A stretch of DNA of 64,000 bases from Aquatica leii. Lineage: Eukaryota > Arthropoda > Insecta > Coleoptera > Lampyridae. The DNA lies in NCBI GenBank assembly GCA_035610365.1, contig CM069432.1:231840532-231904531 (forward strand), written 5' to 3'. The translations under genes and the position numbers were made by a program. Below are positions 21,894 through 33,914 of the stretch, piece after piece; position 1 is the stretch's first letter; every line of letters starts with the position of its first letter. The notes under the pieces were generated by a model. It was not told where the DNA came from. It ran no database searches and saw only the letters and a program-made list of their open reading frames with translations.

Positions 21894-22857
21894 ATGGCAG
21901 AAAAAAAATTACAGCAGCTTTTTAAAGAAAGGGTCAGTTTGTTGGGACGGTTAGATTCTATTAAAAACTATTTAACTGGTGTTAAAGACATTTTTAAATC
22001 TAATTTAAATCTTATTAATGCAGAATTATAAACTTTAAAGCAAAGGGTTATACGCATCGACGGATTGTTACATGAATTTGATAATGTGCAAAAGCAAATC
22101 GAAACGTTTGTTAGTTCTGATGAGTTAAATGTACAAATTAACGAAAGAGAAGGGCATATTATTAGATCATGTAACAGACCAACAAGCTAAAACAGTTGTT
22201 TTTAATGACGAGAATAAAATGCAAAATTCGTTTAAGATGCCAGCTATTAAAGCACCTGAGTTTGATGGTAAGATTGAGTTTTGGCTTGAATTTAAAAGTA
22301 GGTACATTTGAATCGTTAATACATCTAAATGAACAAATTGATAATATCCAAAAGTTATTTATTTATTATTTAAAACAAGCACTTAAAGGAGAAGCGGCGC
22401 AGGTAATCAAATTTATTGAATTTACTGCACAAGATTACGCAATTGCGTATAAAACTTTATGTGAACGATATGATAACAAAAGATTATTAGTTAACCATGT
22501 GCATGCTTTATTCAATATAGAATCGGTTGTAAAAGAATCCGCGAAATCGCTAAGAAAATTAATTGACGAGGTTTCTAAGCATTTGCGCTCATTAGAAATT
22601 TTACATGAACCTACGCAAGATTGGGACACTTTAATTTTGTATTTGTTATCACAAAAACTAGATTCAAATTCTCTTAAAGCATGGGAAGAACATAAAATTA
22701 ATTTTGCAAAACCGTCGTTAGAAATTTTTTACGCGTTTGCTAAAGCAAGAGCCGATCTTCTAGAAACCGTTGATGCTAACAGGGGCAAGTGGCATGTTAA
22801 GTCAACTATTAGAAGTTTTGTTGCTGAAACCAAACAATGCATGTGTGGTGCTTAGCA
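21894..22857 (+). pseudogene. BEL gag, N-terminal and capsid-like part
   Basis: Reading starts at ATG 21894 (MAEKKLQQLFKERVSLLGRL), with a better position than the in-frame-less ATG at 21891. A coiled-coil-like N-terminus meets TAA at 22029-22031. After a frameshift the family motif MPAIKAPEFDGKIEFWLEF appears (about 22237-22296), and after another near 22300 the capsid-like part runs on: YYLKQALKGEAAQVI, then LLSQKLDSNSLKAWEEH, ending at TAG 22855. Gag would form the cytoplasmic particle. Three frames are used, so it is dead. Confidence 0.85.
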
Positions 22858-23251
22858 TGAAGTAGCGTTGTGTAAAGAATTCGCAAAACTTTCTTTAGCA
22901 GATAGATTTAATAAGGTACGTGAACTTCGTTTATGTTGGAAATGTTTAAAGTCGGGACACATTTCACGATAATGTCGCGTTTCTTGTACAGTATGTAAGG
23001 GTTGGCATAATCATCTGCTACATGATTACGATAAAGTTAAAAATAATGTTAGTAAAACACAAGATGAGATCGGTAACGCAGCTATATCGAATCAAGTTGA
23101 AACGGTAACGTCTCTCACCGCGGCAAATTTGTTATGTAATGAAGTTGTATTGTCAACAGCTAGAGTTTTAGTTCTCGATAAAAACGGTAGGATTCATAAA
23201 ACTAGAGCAATTTTAGATTCAGGATCTTAAGCATGTTTTGTAACCGAAGAT
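22858..23251 (+). pseudogene. BEL zinc knuckle and protease region
   Basis: In the same frame as the capsid part: FNKVRELRLCWKCLKSGHIS with a CCHC knuckle whose last part is broken by TAA (22969-22971), then CTVCKGWHNHLLH. A retropepsin motif follows (RAILDSGS at about 23206-23229) in which the next codon is TAA. The D-S-G variant of the active site is normal for BEL elements. Confidence 0.82.
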
Positions 23252-24562
23252 TTGGCTAAACGGTTACAATTAGATTTAAAACGTATTAATACTGCAATCG
23301 CTGGAGTAAATGATTCTATGTCGCGAACTAATTATGAATGCGAAGTAAACATGCGCTCAAATGTTAGTAATTATGAAATTAATATTCGATGTTTAGTTGT
23401 AAAGAATATTACGGGAAAATTACCTAGCGCAATACTTCCGCGTTCTCAGTTTAAAATTAATAAAGATATTATATTAGCGGATCCGAATTTTCACATACCG
23501 GATAAAATAGAAATATTATTAGGCGCAAATTTATTTTATTCGCTATTGATAGATGGTCGTCAGGATATCGGTGTAGGTACAATCATTTTACAAAATACGC
23601 ATTTAGGATACATAGTAGCCGGTTCGTTTGAAGTTGAAAGTAGTTCAAGAAATAAAATAATATGTAACATGGCGTTGAATACGGATGTTCAAGATCAATT
23701 AGCAGCCTTTTGGGAAATAGAATTTGTTCCAACTAATAACATTTTATCTCCTGAAGAAGTTGCGTGCGAAAAACATTTTAGAGAAAATACCAAACGCGGT
23801 GTAAGTAGTAGATTTGTTGTCAAAATCCCGTTTAAAGATTCATTAGATAAGTTAGGTAAAAGTCGCGAGCAAGCAGTACGCAGATTTTTTTCTTTAGAAC
23901 GCAAGTTACAATTAAATAATAAGGTAAAGGAACAGTATCGAGATTTCATGCGCGAATATGAAAATTTAAATCATATGAAAGAAGTAACCGAATATGTAAA
24001 AGAAACAGATTTAATTACGTATTATTATCCTCATCACTGTGTTATACGGAACGATCACACGACTACAAAATTACGTGTAGTATTCGATGCGTCGGCAAAA
24101 ACGACTTCCGGATATTCATTAAATGATCTACAAATGTGCGGACCTGTCATTCAGAATAGTTTGTTTTCAATAATTTTACGGTTCAGATTGTTTGCATATG
24201 TAATAACTGCCAATGTTCAAAAGATGTATCGACAAGTAGAAATTGATAAGTCACAGTGACCACTACAGCGCATAGTTTGGAGGGAATCTCCTTCTGACTC
24301 GTTAAAAACTTACAAATTAACTAGAGTCACATATGGCACAGTATCGGGTTCGTACCTTGCTATACGCAGCATGCAGCAGTTAAGGCGAGAAGTAGAAGCA
24401 ATCGAACAAGACATCGCGAATGCCATAGCTCATGGTTTTTATGTAGACGATTTTTTGTATGGGTCCGACTCAGTAAATGGCGCGATTCACATATGTAAAA
24501 GAGTTTCAAGTATATTAGCGAGTGGGTATTTTCGATTGAGAAAATGGAACTCAAATGATTAA
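23252..24562 (+). pseudogene. BEL protease C-half and reverse transcriptase
   Basis: The open part 23252-24259 (335 codons) starts right after the protease stop. It holds DKIEILLGANLFYSLL and GYIVAG, the BEL protease tail, then the RT N-terminus with YYPHHCVIRNDHTTTKLRVV, FDASAKT and the palm motif ITANVQKMYRQVEI. TGA at 24257 interrupts, and reading continues in the same frame through TYGTVSGSYLAIRSM to the catalytic FYVDDFLYGSD (about 24438-24470), both aspartates present. A stop at 24560 and a frameshift separate it from the next frame. The first palm aspartate lies in a changed context (V-Q-K-M instead of the usual D-I-x-K-M), another sign of decay. Confidence 0.87.
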
Positions 24563-24665
24563 GGGTCTTGGATTAGAAGAAACCTCTGATAATGTTTTCT
24601 TGTTTGGGTAAAACAAACTTACCAAAACGTTAGGTTTAGTTTGGGCAAGTGGAACAGATAATCTA

Positions 24666-26987
24666 ATGTACAACGTTAAATTAAATAATGATTTGAACAA
24701 ACCAATTACGAAAAGAATAATTCTTTTGCGAATATCGCAAATATACGATCCGCTAGGATTGATTAGTCTTACTGTTGTTGTAGCAAAAATATTATTGCAA
24801 CAGTTATGGTTATTAAAAAGTAATTGGGATGAACCACTACCTGATGAAGTAAGTAAGATTTGGCGTCAGTTTGAAAGTGAAATTAGCGAGATAAATAATA
24901 TAAGTATCCCGCGTTTCGCGACAATACAAGGTAAATATAAGGTAGAATTGCATGGGTTTTCAGATGCAAGCGAGAAATGTTACGGTGGTTGCGTTTATCT
25001 AAGAACTATCGGTAAAAACGGAAACATAAAAATAAACATTTTGTGTTCTAAAGCTAAAGTAGCGCCGTTGAAATCGTTGACAATTCCAAAGTTGGAACTG
25101 TATGGTGCATTAATTTTAATTCGATTAATCAACACCGTAATTAATGCGGCTTCAATTTTGGAATTCGAAAGGTGTATTTTATGGACAGATTCTACCATAG
25201 TGTTAGGATGGTTAAGAACAACGCGACATTTATTAAAACCGTTTGTGAGTAATCGAGTAGTAGAGATACAAAGTTTAAAATTAAAGCACGAATGGCGACA
25301 CATATCGTCAAAAGAAAATCCAGCGGATCTTTTATCGCGAGGTATTAGTCCAGCTATGATTAGTAACGCAGAATTATGGTGGAAGGGCCCTCATTGGCTT
25401 AAGAATGAGCAATATTGGCCTGCAAATGTTATACGCGAAGTAAAGTTACCGGAAATTACACTTATAAAAACATGCACATTGAACGTTCCAGAACTTAAAG
25501 TAATACGCATTGAAAATTTTTCGAGTATTTATACCTTAAAATTACGAGTAGCCTATTGTTTGAGATTTGCAAAAAACTGCAGAGTTGATGTTAAAGAACG
25601 AAAATATGGATCCATCTCATTATATGAATTACGTGACGCTTTAATAGTTTTAATTAAAATGGTGCAACGCGAGTGTTTTGCAGACGAGTTAATACTGTTG
25701 AGCAAAAATAAATCAATATCGAAAGGGAGTAAACTGGCAAGCTTAACTCCATTTGTTGACAACAATGGTGTGTTAAGAGTAGGCGGACGATTGCGTTTGT
25801 CAAAATATTCGTACAATAAAAAGCATCCAATGTTGTTACCTGGGTGTCATCATTTAACTGAACTAATATTTCGCGAGGAACACGAAGCGTTACTTCATGC
25901 TGGTCCCCAGCACTTGTTAGCATCCGTAAAAAGATTATTTTGGCCGTTAAAGGGTAGAAACTTAGCGCGTAAAATCACGTGGCAATGCATAAAATGTTTC
26001 AGAGCAAAGCCTCGGATCATAAATCCGATTATGGGCGAATTACCTGCACAGCGTTTTGATGAAGGTTTTCCATTTATAAATACTGGCGTAGATTATGGTG
26101 GGCCAATTTTAATAAAAAATAAAATGGGTAGAGGAGCAAAATTATCAAAATGTTATATTTGTTTATTTGTGTGCTTCTCCACCAAAGCTGTTCATTTAGA
26201 GGCCGCAACTGATCTTACCGCAGACTGCTTTATAGCTACTCTTAGACGTTTTGTTACTTGTAGAGGTAAACCTAATTCAATTTTTTCTGATAATGGAACT
26301 CATTTTATAGGTGCAAACAATGAGTTAAGAGAATTAGGGCATTTCATGAAAGAAAACTCAAATGCGTTAGAAAGTAAATTAACAAAAGAAAATATTAATT
26401 GGAAATTTATTCCTAGCTATAGTCCGTTCATGGGTGGTTTGTGGGAATCAGGTATAAATTCTGTAAAATTTCATTTGAAAAGAGTAACTACTAATGCATT
26501 ACTAACGTTTGAGCAATTTTATACACTGTTAGTTCAAATAGAAAGTGTTTTAAACTCGCGCCCGTTGTACCCTTCATTTTGTGATCCTAATGATTGTACA
26601 CCCGTTTCTCCCGCTCACTTGCTTATAAGAAGATCATTGGTAGACGTCGTAGACCCGGATGTTATACACATTCCCGAGCACCGAGCTTCTATATACCAGA
26701 AGATTCAGCAAATTAAACGGCACTTCTGGAATATATTGGCAAAAGAGTACGTTAGTGAGCTGCAACAAAGATCAAAATGGAAGGTTAATCAGCGAAATAT
26801 TGCAATAGACACATTGGTAGTACTCAAAGATGATAACCAGCCACCGTTGAAATGGAAAATGGGCAGGGTTGTTGAACTACAACCTGGCGTCGATGGAATT
26901 GTACAAGTTGTTTCCGTGAAAACATCAAACGGTACTACGTACAAGCGTGCTGTGTCAAAGATGTGCGCACTTCCGTTGAGTGATTAA
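24666..26987 (+). CDS. BEL RT thumb, RNase H and integrase (3' pol, intact frame)
   Basis: A 773-codon open frame covers the second half of BEL pol. Early residues hold RILLRISQIYDPLGLISL, the BEL RT connection motif. RNase H follows (HGFSDASEKCYGGCVYL with D, then KLELYGAL with E and LWTDSTIVLGWL with D, and SKENPADLLSRG). The integrase has an HHCC finger (EEHEALLHAGPQH to WQCIKCFRAKP), then a core with D in FINTGVDYGGP, D in SIFSDNGTHFIG and E in GGLWESGINSV. A DUF5641-type C-terminal domain (LKDDNQPPLKWKMGRVVEL) ends it. All catalytic residues are present, though upstream lesions prevent expression as a polyprotein. The first Met is not a true start; reading enters from the RT frame after a stop near 24608. 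Confidence 0.9.
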   Translation: MYNVKLNNDLNKPITKRIILLRISQIYDPLGLISLTVVVAKILLQQLWLLKSNWDEPLPDEVSKIWRQFESEISEINNISIPRFATIQGKYKVELHGFSDASEKCYGGCVYLRTIGKNGNIKINILCSKAKVAPLKSLTIPKLELYGALILIRLINTVINAASILEFERCILWTDSTIVLGWLRTTRHLLKPFVSNRVVEIQSLKLKHEWRHISSKENPADLLSRGISPAMISNAELWWKGPHWLKNEQYWPANVIREVKLPEITLIKTCTLNVPELKVIRIENFSSIYTLKLRVAYCLRFAKNCRVDVKERKYGSISLYELRDALIVLIKMVQRECFADELILLSKNKSISKGSKLASLTPFVDNNGVLRVGGRLRLSKYSYNKKHPMLLPGCHHLTELIFREEHEALLHAGPQHLLASVKRLFWPLKGRNLARKITWQCIKCFRAKPRIINPIMGELPAQRFDEGFPFINTGVDYGGPILIKNKMGRGAKLSKCYICLFVCFSTKAVHLEAATDLTADCFIATLRRFVTCRGKPNSIFSDNGTHFIGANNELRELGHFMKENSNALESKLTKENINWKFIPSYSPFMGGLWESGINSVKFHLKRVTTNALLTFEQFYTLLVQIESVLNSRPLYPSFCDPNDCTPVSPAHLLIRRSLVDVVDPDVIHIPEHRASIYQKIQQIKRHFWNILAKEYVSELQQRSKWKVNQRNIAIDTLVVLKDDNQPPLKWKMGRVVELQPGVDGIVQVVSVKTSNGTTYKRAVSKMCALPLSD

Positions 26988-27169
26988 GTTTTAAGTTAGT
27001 TAGAATAATAAAAGTTAATTCGTTTAAACAGAATAATAATTTGTTTATGTTTGTATTATTTTTAGCATTATTAGTAACTTGTTTGAATTAATTTAATTTA
27101 TATCATTTGTGAATTTATATGTTTGTTGGAATTAGAATTATGTTGATGTGTGTTGAAAGAAATACTTCT

Positions 27170-27185
27170 TTCAAGATGGGGAGTA
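27170..27185 (+). promoter_or_regulatory. Polypurine tract of the BEL element
   Basis: AAGATGGGGAGTA directly precedes the 3' LTR; the expected plus-strand primer. Confidence 0.7.
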
Positions 27186-27377
27186 TGTATTTAATGTCAA
27201 TGTTAATAGGAAACACAATACAGCGCAATTTAAAAGTTCAAAGAATAATCGCAATAAAAATTTAGTTAACAATTGTAAAAATGTACACAGTCCACTAAAG
27301 CTGCTATGAAAGTAAAGTATAAATTATACACAAAGGCGTTTACTTCTTTTAAAATATAATTAAGAAAAGCGCCTACA
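27186..27377 (+). repeat. 3' LTR of the BEL element
   Basis: Matches the 5' LTR from TGTATTTAATG to GCGCCTACA, eight bases shorter. Followed by the CGTAT target duplication. Confidence 0.9.
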
Positions 27378-27382
27378 CGTAT

Positions 27383-27877
27383 CGAGAGCGAAAAGTACGA
27401 TTTTTTGCTCAGAGAATGCAATCACTCAAGACCAAAAATGAACTTTTTGCTTGTTATGCAAGCAACTTTTTTATCTACAAGCAATACCAAATAATACAAT
27501 ACAACTAGGTATTACGAAGCAATGAAATGTATTGTAGAATACCAGGCCCGGACTTAGCACTTTTAGCGCCCTTGTGCAAATTTAAAATAACGCCTCCAAT
27601 TTGTATTACGTTCATGTGTGAGTACAGATACGGGTTAAGTTAGGTATTATTATCCACTATTGAAAAATAATTTTCATAAATTTATTTTTATTTTTATATT
27701 TTACAAGTACAAGCCATAAGCCATATAAGTATTTTTTCATTGAGGTACATAACATAATTATAAACTTACAGAAAACAGAAATATATTTTAACATTATTAC
27801 AACTCCAAATTTTGTATTTTAGTTTCAAATGTAATATATGATACAAAAGCACAAGAAATAAAAAAAAAATATTTAAA
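27383..27877. other. No gene seen
   Basis: AT-rich. CAGGCCCGGACTTAGCAC near 27543 looks like an hAT terminal repeat and could be the 3' end of the minus-strand hAT relic that follows, but I found no partner. Confidence 0.35.
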
Positions 27878-27892
27878 ACATTAAAAATACTC

Positions 27893-28483
27893 TACTAACA
27901 TTAGAATGTCTTCCGGGTTTGGACCGTGTCATAGTTGCAACCGAAACTGCCAACGTTTCGCCCACTTTCGTAAGGGGCTTCATCAGGGCGTGAGATAAAT
28001 CGCAAAACTCAAACAAGCAATCGAAATCTAACTAAGAACTCCTCAAAAGTTAGGTTATCCACTTGTAAAACAAGCCATAACCTAAACTATGAAAAGGTAA
28101 GAAAGAAAACGATAACCTGAAAAAGCAAACGAAAATCTAACAAAGAACCACTACCGAGTTAGGTAATCAACTTGTGAACCAAGTCAGATTCCAGTGCTGT
28201 TCGGAAGTCCGTGAAGTGGTATCACAAAGTAGCTATGGAACTATTATTCGGCACAACTATAAGTGAACGTCACGGATGATTAAGCTCAACCCTGATTGGG
28301 TTACGGTTGCTAGGGGGCGTGTTTTTGATAAATGACTAATAACCGGGAACCAAAAAGGGGATAGTTCGAAACCATGATCGCGATTGAAGTTATTGGCAGC
28401 TTCGGTTGCAACTATGACACGGTCCAAACCCGGAAGACATTCTAATGTTAGTATAGATTCCGGCCGTGGAAGCCTTCGCTATT
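27893..28483. mobile_element. Hairpin retroelement, possibly Penelope-derived, 591 bp
   Basis: A 15-bp direct duplication ACATTAAAAATACTC (27878-27892 and 28484-28498) flanks it. The inverted arms are about 61 bp (27893-27953 and 28393-28453), nearly perfect, but the right arm is followed by 30 more bases (GATTCCGGCCGTGGAAGCC near 28456), so the ends are asymmetric, as in the 429-bp element at 15074. On the minus strand 27955-27986 reads CTGATGA, then a GCCC...GGGC stem, then GAAAC: the hammerhead core order. No open frame. The tail resembles 3' ends of Penelope-like elements as I remember them. Confidence 0.6.
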
Positions 28484-28617
28484 ACATTAAAAATACTCGT
28501 TTATATATCACAGGACAAAACTAATCGAAAAATAAAAACAAAACAATATATTATTTTAATAATGCAACATGCCTCCTTTCAAAGGTTAATATCCAGGTAT
28601 TGTTATTAATATTTTAG

Positions 28618-30450
28618 CTAAACGAATTGAGCTTTTCGTGCTTTAATTTTTGCAAATTGTTTAATTAGATCTTCGGTGTCTAATTCTTTTAGTTGGTCCG
28701 TTTCTATTGAAATGATAGCAAGATTACTTAGTCGGTTTTGCCCCATGGTCGATCTTAAATAATTTTATATTATTTTGAGTTTTGAAAAAAATCGTTCTGC
28801 GGTAGCAACAGAAACTGGCAATGTTAATAAAATACGAAGTATTATGCTCGTATTAGGAAAAAAATCCACTAAGTTGTTAATTGTTATATAATTTAAAGTT
28901 TCTTCTGGAGATGTAAATACTTTTTCATCAAAATTTTGTAAGTATTGCAATTGTTTAACAAGTACGACGGCAGTTATGTCTCGTTTATTGTTTTGTCGTT
29001 TAATAAATTTCCAACTTTTTGGCATAATTCTAATTGTTCCTTTTCAGACTCATTTTTAAATTTATCAATATTCCATAAAAACGCGAAATTATTCGAGTAA
29101 CAAATTTCTCATCCACTGATGTTATGATTACATCTAGAGCATTAAAAAAACAATCAACTTTAAACTTTAAAATTTCGTCGTGGATCGGTTCATCGTCACT
29201 TTCATAATTAAAATGTTTTTTTTATTTTTCGCGGTCTTAGACCTCTTTGTTTTTTGAGTTTAGGTTCTATGTCTAAGCTGGATGCTATTTCTTTAGCATC
29301 GATCAATAGATCATTAAAATCTTTATCGTAACGATAAGCTTTCAAAAAATTATTCAAATTATTTAAATGATTACAACACTGTGCAACATCAAAGTTCGGT
29401 TTTTGAATAATTTTATTAACAATGTTAACTTTACTTAAAATATTATATTACAATATAAGAATGCAAATGAACTCAAAATTTTTTAATTCTTTGGCAAACG
29501 ATGCAGCTAAGTTTTTTACGTTATTTTCAAAGTTTTCTTCTGTAGGGTATTTTAACTAAAACAGTTTAAGTTGCACACAAAAAAACATTTTATTACATAA
29601 AAATATCATTAACAATAAACACACAAAACGTCGGCATTTTTACGTCCAAACGATAAAAGTATTGCGGACCGACTCCTTCCTCAAACAAAAACGCGCTTGT
29701 ACCACTTAACTGTCGCATGCTTATTTAGGACAAAATGGAGTAGCTGCAGCTCTAAACTTAAAAATGACATACATTTCTTTACACTTCGCTTATTTCAAAC
29801 AGAGCATCATAAATCTTCCCAAGTTGATACCTTAAAAGAGTTATTGCATCTATTTTACTAAACCATCGAGTATCCGATAAAAGTTAAATTTGTTACATTA
29901 CATAAATTAGATTTCAGAATTGACCAGCGTTTAGAAGAAGCTGAAAAAAATACAAACAGTTCTTGAACTAAAGAAAAAAAAATTAATGTTCAAAGTATTC
30001 GATATTGCGGCATCATTGACGACTAAATTTAGGGTATGATTGCAACACGGAACAAAGAAAGCTCGCGGATTAAAATCCAAAATTTCTTCTCAAACTATTA
30101 TGCCTACCACGCATATTTGCCCCATTGTCGTAACCCTGACCCCGCAAATCGTTGATATTTAAGCCTTCTTTCTCTAACGCCGACAAAAGAAATTTTGTCA
30201 AGCCTTTACTCGACACATCGTCTATAGAACAAAATAATAAAAAATATTCTTCTATACTAATTCCCGTACTCTTTAAATTAACAAACTAGAGTCAGGAGTG
30301 CAGTCTAATAACAAATAGCAAATTATTTCCAACATAAAACTAAAAATTCACTATACTTCCCCATTATTACTTCACACGGAAACCACCGAATTTTATCTAA
30401 AGGTATGACTTCACAACCTTGGACCTACATTTTGGTACCAGTCAAATTTT
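28618..30450 (-). pseudogene. hAT transposase relic (ZMYM1-like)
   Basis: Reading right to left in shifting frames: STGISIEEYFLLFC, then DDVSSKGLTKFLLSALEK and INDLRGQGYDNGANMRG, the strongly conserved core of ZMYM1-like hAT proteins; then SDTRWFSKIDAI; then FNDLLIDAKEIASSLDIEP; then LCQKVGNLLND. It ends with the hAT dimerisation domain: LPVSVATAERFFSKLKII (in the open frame 28765-29025), LRSTMGQNRLSNLAIISIE and a stop at 28618-28620. Many stops and shifts separate the blocks. The N-terminal zinc finger was not found. Terminal repeats not resolved. Confidence 0.78.
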
Positions 30451-31655
30451 GCGAAAAGCTCTCTGCTTCTACTCCAAAAAACCAAATCACTCATAATTAT
30501 TAACATGGTACATTACCCCTTCCATAAACAGCAATAGTACAACAAAGACGTGGAAAGAAGATACAAACAGATTTAATTAACACTCAAAGCATAGTCCGAT
30601 GACTGATTTTCTCACAGCAACAAATGCAACATTAACAAAACAAAAATATCCAAATCAGAAGACTCAATTACATTCATTAAGAATAATTTTGAAACTGGAT
30701 ATTAAAAATGTCTATCGGTAGTAATAAATTATAAGGTGGGCTCCAAATGTAATATAATAAAATTCAACCTAAATGACTCGAGTGCAAATGCACTAAGTAC
30801 GTACTTAATACAATTAAACTTTTAAACGATCTTAACACAAACAAACTCTGCTGAATTTAATTAAATTACTTTATCTTATTACTTGAATTTGCTTAAATTA
30901 ATTGAATACAAAATGTTCTTACCAATTTGAAATGACAAAAATGAATTTAAAAACATGAAATAACTTCAATAAATTAAAGTAAAATTACTCAAACAACCCC
31001 AAAGTTAACGAAATGAATAAAACAAACTCAAATTCAAACGACGGTTACAACTTAGAAGAATTCTTAAATGCGCTGTTAGTAAACGTCAAATGAAAATAAA
31101 AGAAATTAAGTCTGAAACATGACTAACAAAAAATCTATTAAACAGATATAAAAAATACAAAAATGGAAGTAAATATGTTACTTAATGATTATGACTTGAA
31201 AGACTTGAACATATTTAAAAAAACTAAAACGCCTCTTGAAATAACTAAAAAAACATAAACCTTTTTGGCAAAACTATAAGGCTTTTATTCTGTAATTTTT
31301 CACGAACTTTTATACGATTTATCAATAACGATTTCTAAAAAAAAAATAATTTAGCGATTCATGTTTCAATGTGTATGGCACAAAATTTACATTCGAATAG
31401 TTTTACTGTCTAAAGTACATGGGGAAGAGGTTTATTTCCACAAGTTAAACATTGTTGCCAAGGCCGGATCCATATATTATAAGTAACAAAACTATACTCT
31501 AATTCTAAACCAAAACTGTAGTAAGTGTAGAAAATAACAGAATAAGGTCTTATACGTTGCAAAGTTTCTAACAGCCTTCATCATTATAGTAACGTATTTT
31601 TACAGTTTCTTGATTAGATTTGACTACTAATTCGTGATAACAATTTTTTTGTTTC
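30451..31655. other. AT-rich, no gene seen
   Basis: May include the eroded N-terminal and 5' end of the hAT relic; nothing readable. GGCCGGATCC near 31463 may be part of a TE end. Confidence 0.4.
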
Positions 31656-31658
31656 TTA

Positions 31659-31785
31659 CGGCCGGTTCCACCAACACGACTTAAACTTAAGCAATGCTTA
31701 AAAACAATCGTTACTATGGTTTTAACAATTGTATCTAAGTTTTTAAGCTTTGCTTATCTTTAATTCGTGTTGGTGGAACTGGCCG
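31659..31785. mobile_element. 127-bp MITE with TTA target duplication
   Basis: Inverted ends CGGCCGGTTCCACCAACACG (left) and the inverse with one change (right, 31766-31785), flanked by TTA at 31656-31658 and 31786-31788. Inner sequence also pairs partly (TTAAGCA against TGCTTA). A 3-bp TTA duplication fits PIF/Harbinger-type MITEs. Confidence 0.75.
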
Positions 31786-31788
31786 TTA

Positions 31789-32249
31789 AAGTTTTTGTCT
31801 CTATGGAGCTAGACTGAAATCAACATTTATAACGATAGCAACTTTTTTGTTTATAAAATTTTAAATTTTGCTTTGAAAAAGGAAAGCAAATTCGGAATTC
31901 ATTAATTTAGAATAATTGATATGTAACCAAAATACGTATAATAAAAAATTATTTTAGTAATAAGTGCAAGATAATGACGTTTTATTAATGAATCTGACAT
32001 TCGCTTTCTTCTTTATACGCCGAGTAAAAAGCACATTTAAAAAAACGTGTAGCACCACGCAGATGTTTAAATGGAGTGGAAGAAATTATAATCTCACATG
32101 TTACCTCTATGATGGATATCCAAATAGTTGTTAGCGATAGACGTTTTAATGCAATCTACAAAACGTCAAACAAATATAAACTATAAAGTAATACAAAAAA
32201 AACGTATACATTTAGATGTCAATACTCAGACGTTTAAAATTTGTCTAAT
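31789..32249. other. No gene seen
   Basis: AT-rich; nothing recognised. Confidence 0.45.
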
Positions 32250-32832
32250 TTATGTGAGGCAATAGACGTAGATGACTTTTGGTTTACGTAGACGGTCTAT
32301 AAACGAACCGGTGTTACTAGGAGTAAGTTGAAAGGTCTTGACTAATTTTTTTGCGGTTTGAATTTTTTCATTAGTGTTATTATTGATACATCTTTTTGCA
32401 ATAGATGACCGCTTCCAACCTCTATGGTGCTTTAGCTGTGTAATATCGCCTCTTTCATTAAATAACAAACTGGCCGACTTTTCCAATGGTTTTGATTCCT
32501 ATAGGTTGATTAAAACACCTGCCTTGATTATATTTCAGAAATAATATTGACTGAGTATCTCTTCTCAACGTAATTTTCTTGATTGTTATTTGTCACTACA
32601 AATGTTCCACTTCTCACAGATTTAGAATCAGGTATATTGATTACTAAAAGAGATTCTTTATCTTCAATATTACTTACAGCCATTTTAAGCAGGTTACCAC
32701 GTTTATAAGCTGCGGTATTTCCAATAATTAAGACAACCTATGATGTAAAATAACTTTTTCATATTTCACCTCCGCTAAAAGATTTCTTTAGTCTGTATCC
32801 CACACTTTGCTGTTTTGTATATGATTTTACCT
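32250..32832 (-). pseudogene. Crypton-like tyrosine recombinase, C-terminal part
   Basis: Minus-strand reading from 32832: SYTKQQSVGYRLKKSF, then VVLIIGNTAAYKRGNLLKMA (box A, with the arginine of Y-K-R), ESLLVINIPDSKSVRSGTF, QPIGI and, in the frame 32250-32486, ITQLKHHRGWKRSSIAKRCI. The last block is the C-terminal catalytic motif, where relatives have a tyrosine near the cysteine seen here (A-E-G-Y in relatives, A-K-R-C here). Several stops. The right edge is the exact insertion point of the gypsy element at 32833; the gene's upstream part continues at 39953. Confidence 0.65.
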
Positions 32833-33900
32833 TGTTACCCCTTTTTTATCTTTTTATTTTGCTTTTCGTTTGTTTTATGCCGGACTAGCCTTAAATTGCC
32901 TTAGAACATGTGGCTCTTGCATTTCAGGGCTTATGTGAGTGGTTGTCCTTGTATATTTATGTAAATTTAAATATTTATAAAATTAAGCACTCGAGAAATC
33001 ACCCTTTAAGTTTAACGTTAAATTAATGATTTACATTACTTGGCGTTGTGACAAGAACTTACCTCTGGCGTTACAAATATTTGTAATGTAAAACTAAATT
33101 AAAAACACAAAAAAAATTAATACATATATTGAATAACACTAGAAAAAAATCATAAACAAAAAAAACGAAACGTAAATACACATTAACCATGCAATTCCTT
33201 AAAAAATATAAAGCCTGGGACTGAAAACGCTTTGAATGTTTGCACACAATTATATGTGATTTTAATAATCACATAAGAACACTTATGGTTTAACAAAAGA
33301 TGTCTTCTACAACGGATTACAGTAAGTTTTAGATTCACTGACCATTAAAAGTGTTATTTTAAAATTAACTTTTATTTTGATAACTATGTTTTTTTTTTAC
33401 AACGGCATAAAATTCACCGGAATGTAATTACTGTCACACACTAGTAATTTTATTCATCCAGAATAAAAAAAAATAAAATTGACAGACCTTTTTCGAATTC
33501 GATATACAGATGGCTGCTCGAGTTTTAAAATTGATTTTTTCTTCCTTTTGGCACAAATCACCAATAAAACTTTAATGAAAACTTTTTCACTAGTAATTAA
33601 TTTACATACTTTAAATCTGATAACGTAGGTAAGTAGGTACTTTTTTTTACCTTATCACACTTTAAAAAAAAACTTTTTTCAACAGGGATTTGCGTACTCC
33701 TACCTACGTATCCCTATCGACTGCCCTTTTTTCACCCTTGTTTTACACCACCGCATATAAGGAATGCAAGGCCAAAGTTCCCCTTACTAATATGTGAGTT
33801 CTAAAATTAGCTCGATTGCTGGAAACTAATAAATTAAGTAACAATCGAAACCACAGACATGAATTTTTTTTTTCATAGGTAGTTACTGAGTTTTGTTACA
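32833..33900 (-). repeat. 3' LTR of the young gypsy element
   Basis: 1068 bp, nearly identical to 38885-39952. No open frame of note. Confidence 0.93.
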
Positions 33901-33914
33901 GTTATCCCCCCTGA
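33901..33914 (-). promoter_or_regulatory. Polypurine tract of the young gypsy element
   Basis: On the minus strand TCAGGGGGGATAAC lies directly before the 3' LTR. Confidence 0.75.

Larger units (their letters stand above)
21446..27377 (+). mobile_element. Full-length BEL/Pao LTR retrotransposon, 5.9 kb
   Basis: Two LTRs of 200 and 192 bp begin TGTATTTAATGTC and end GCGCCTACA. A 5-bp duplication CGTAT flanks the element (21441-21445 and 27378-27382), the usual size for BEL. Primer site, gag, zinc knuckle, protease, RT, RNase H, integrase and polypurine tract follow in the BEL order. The coding region carries at least six stops or frameshifts and the LTRs differ by several substitutions and small indels, so the copy is inactive and of middling age. 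Confidence 0.92.
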
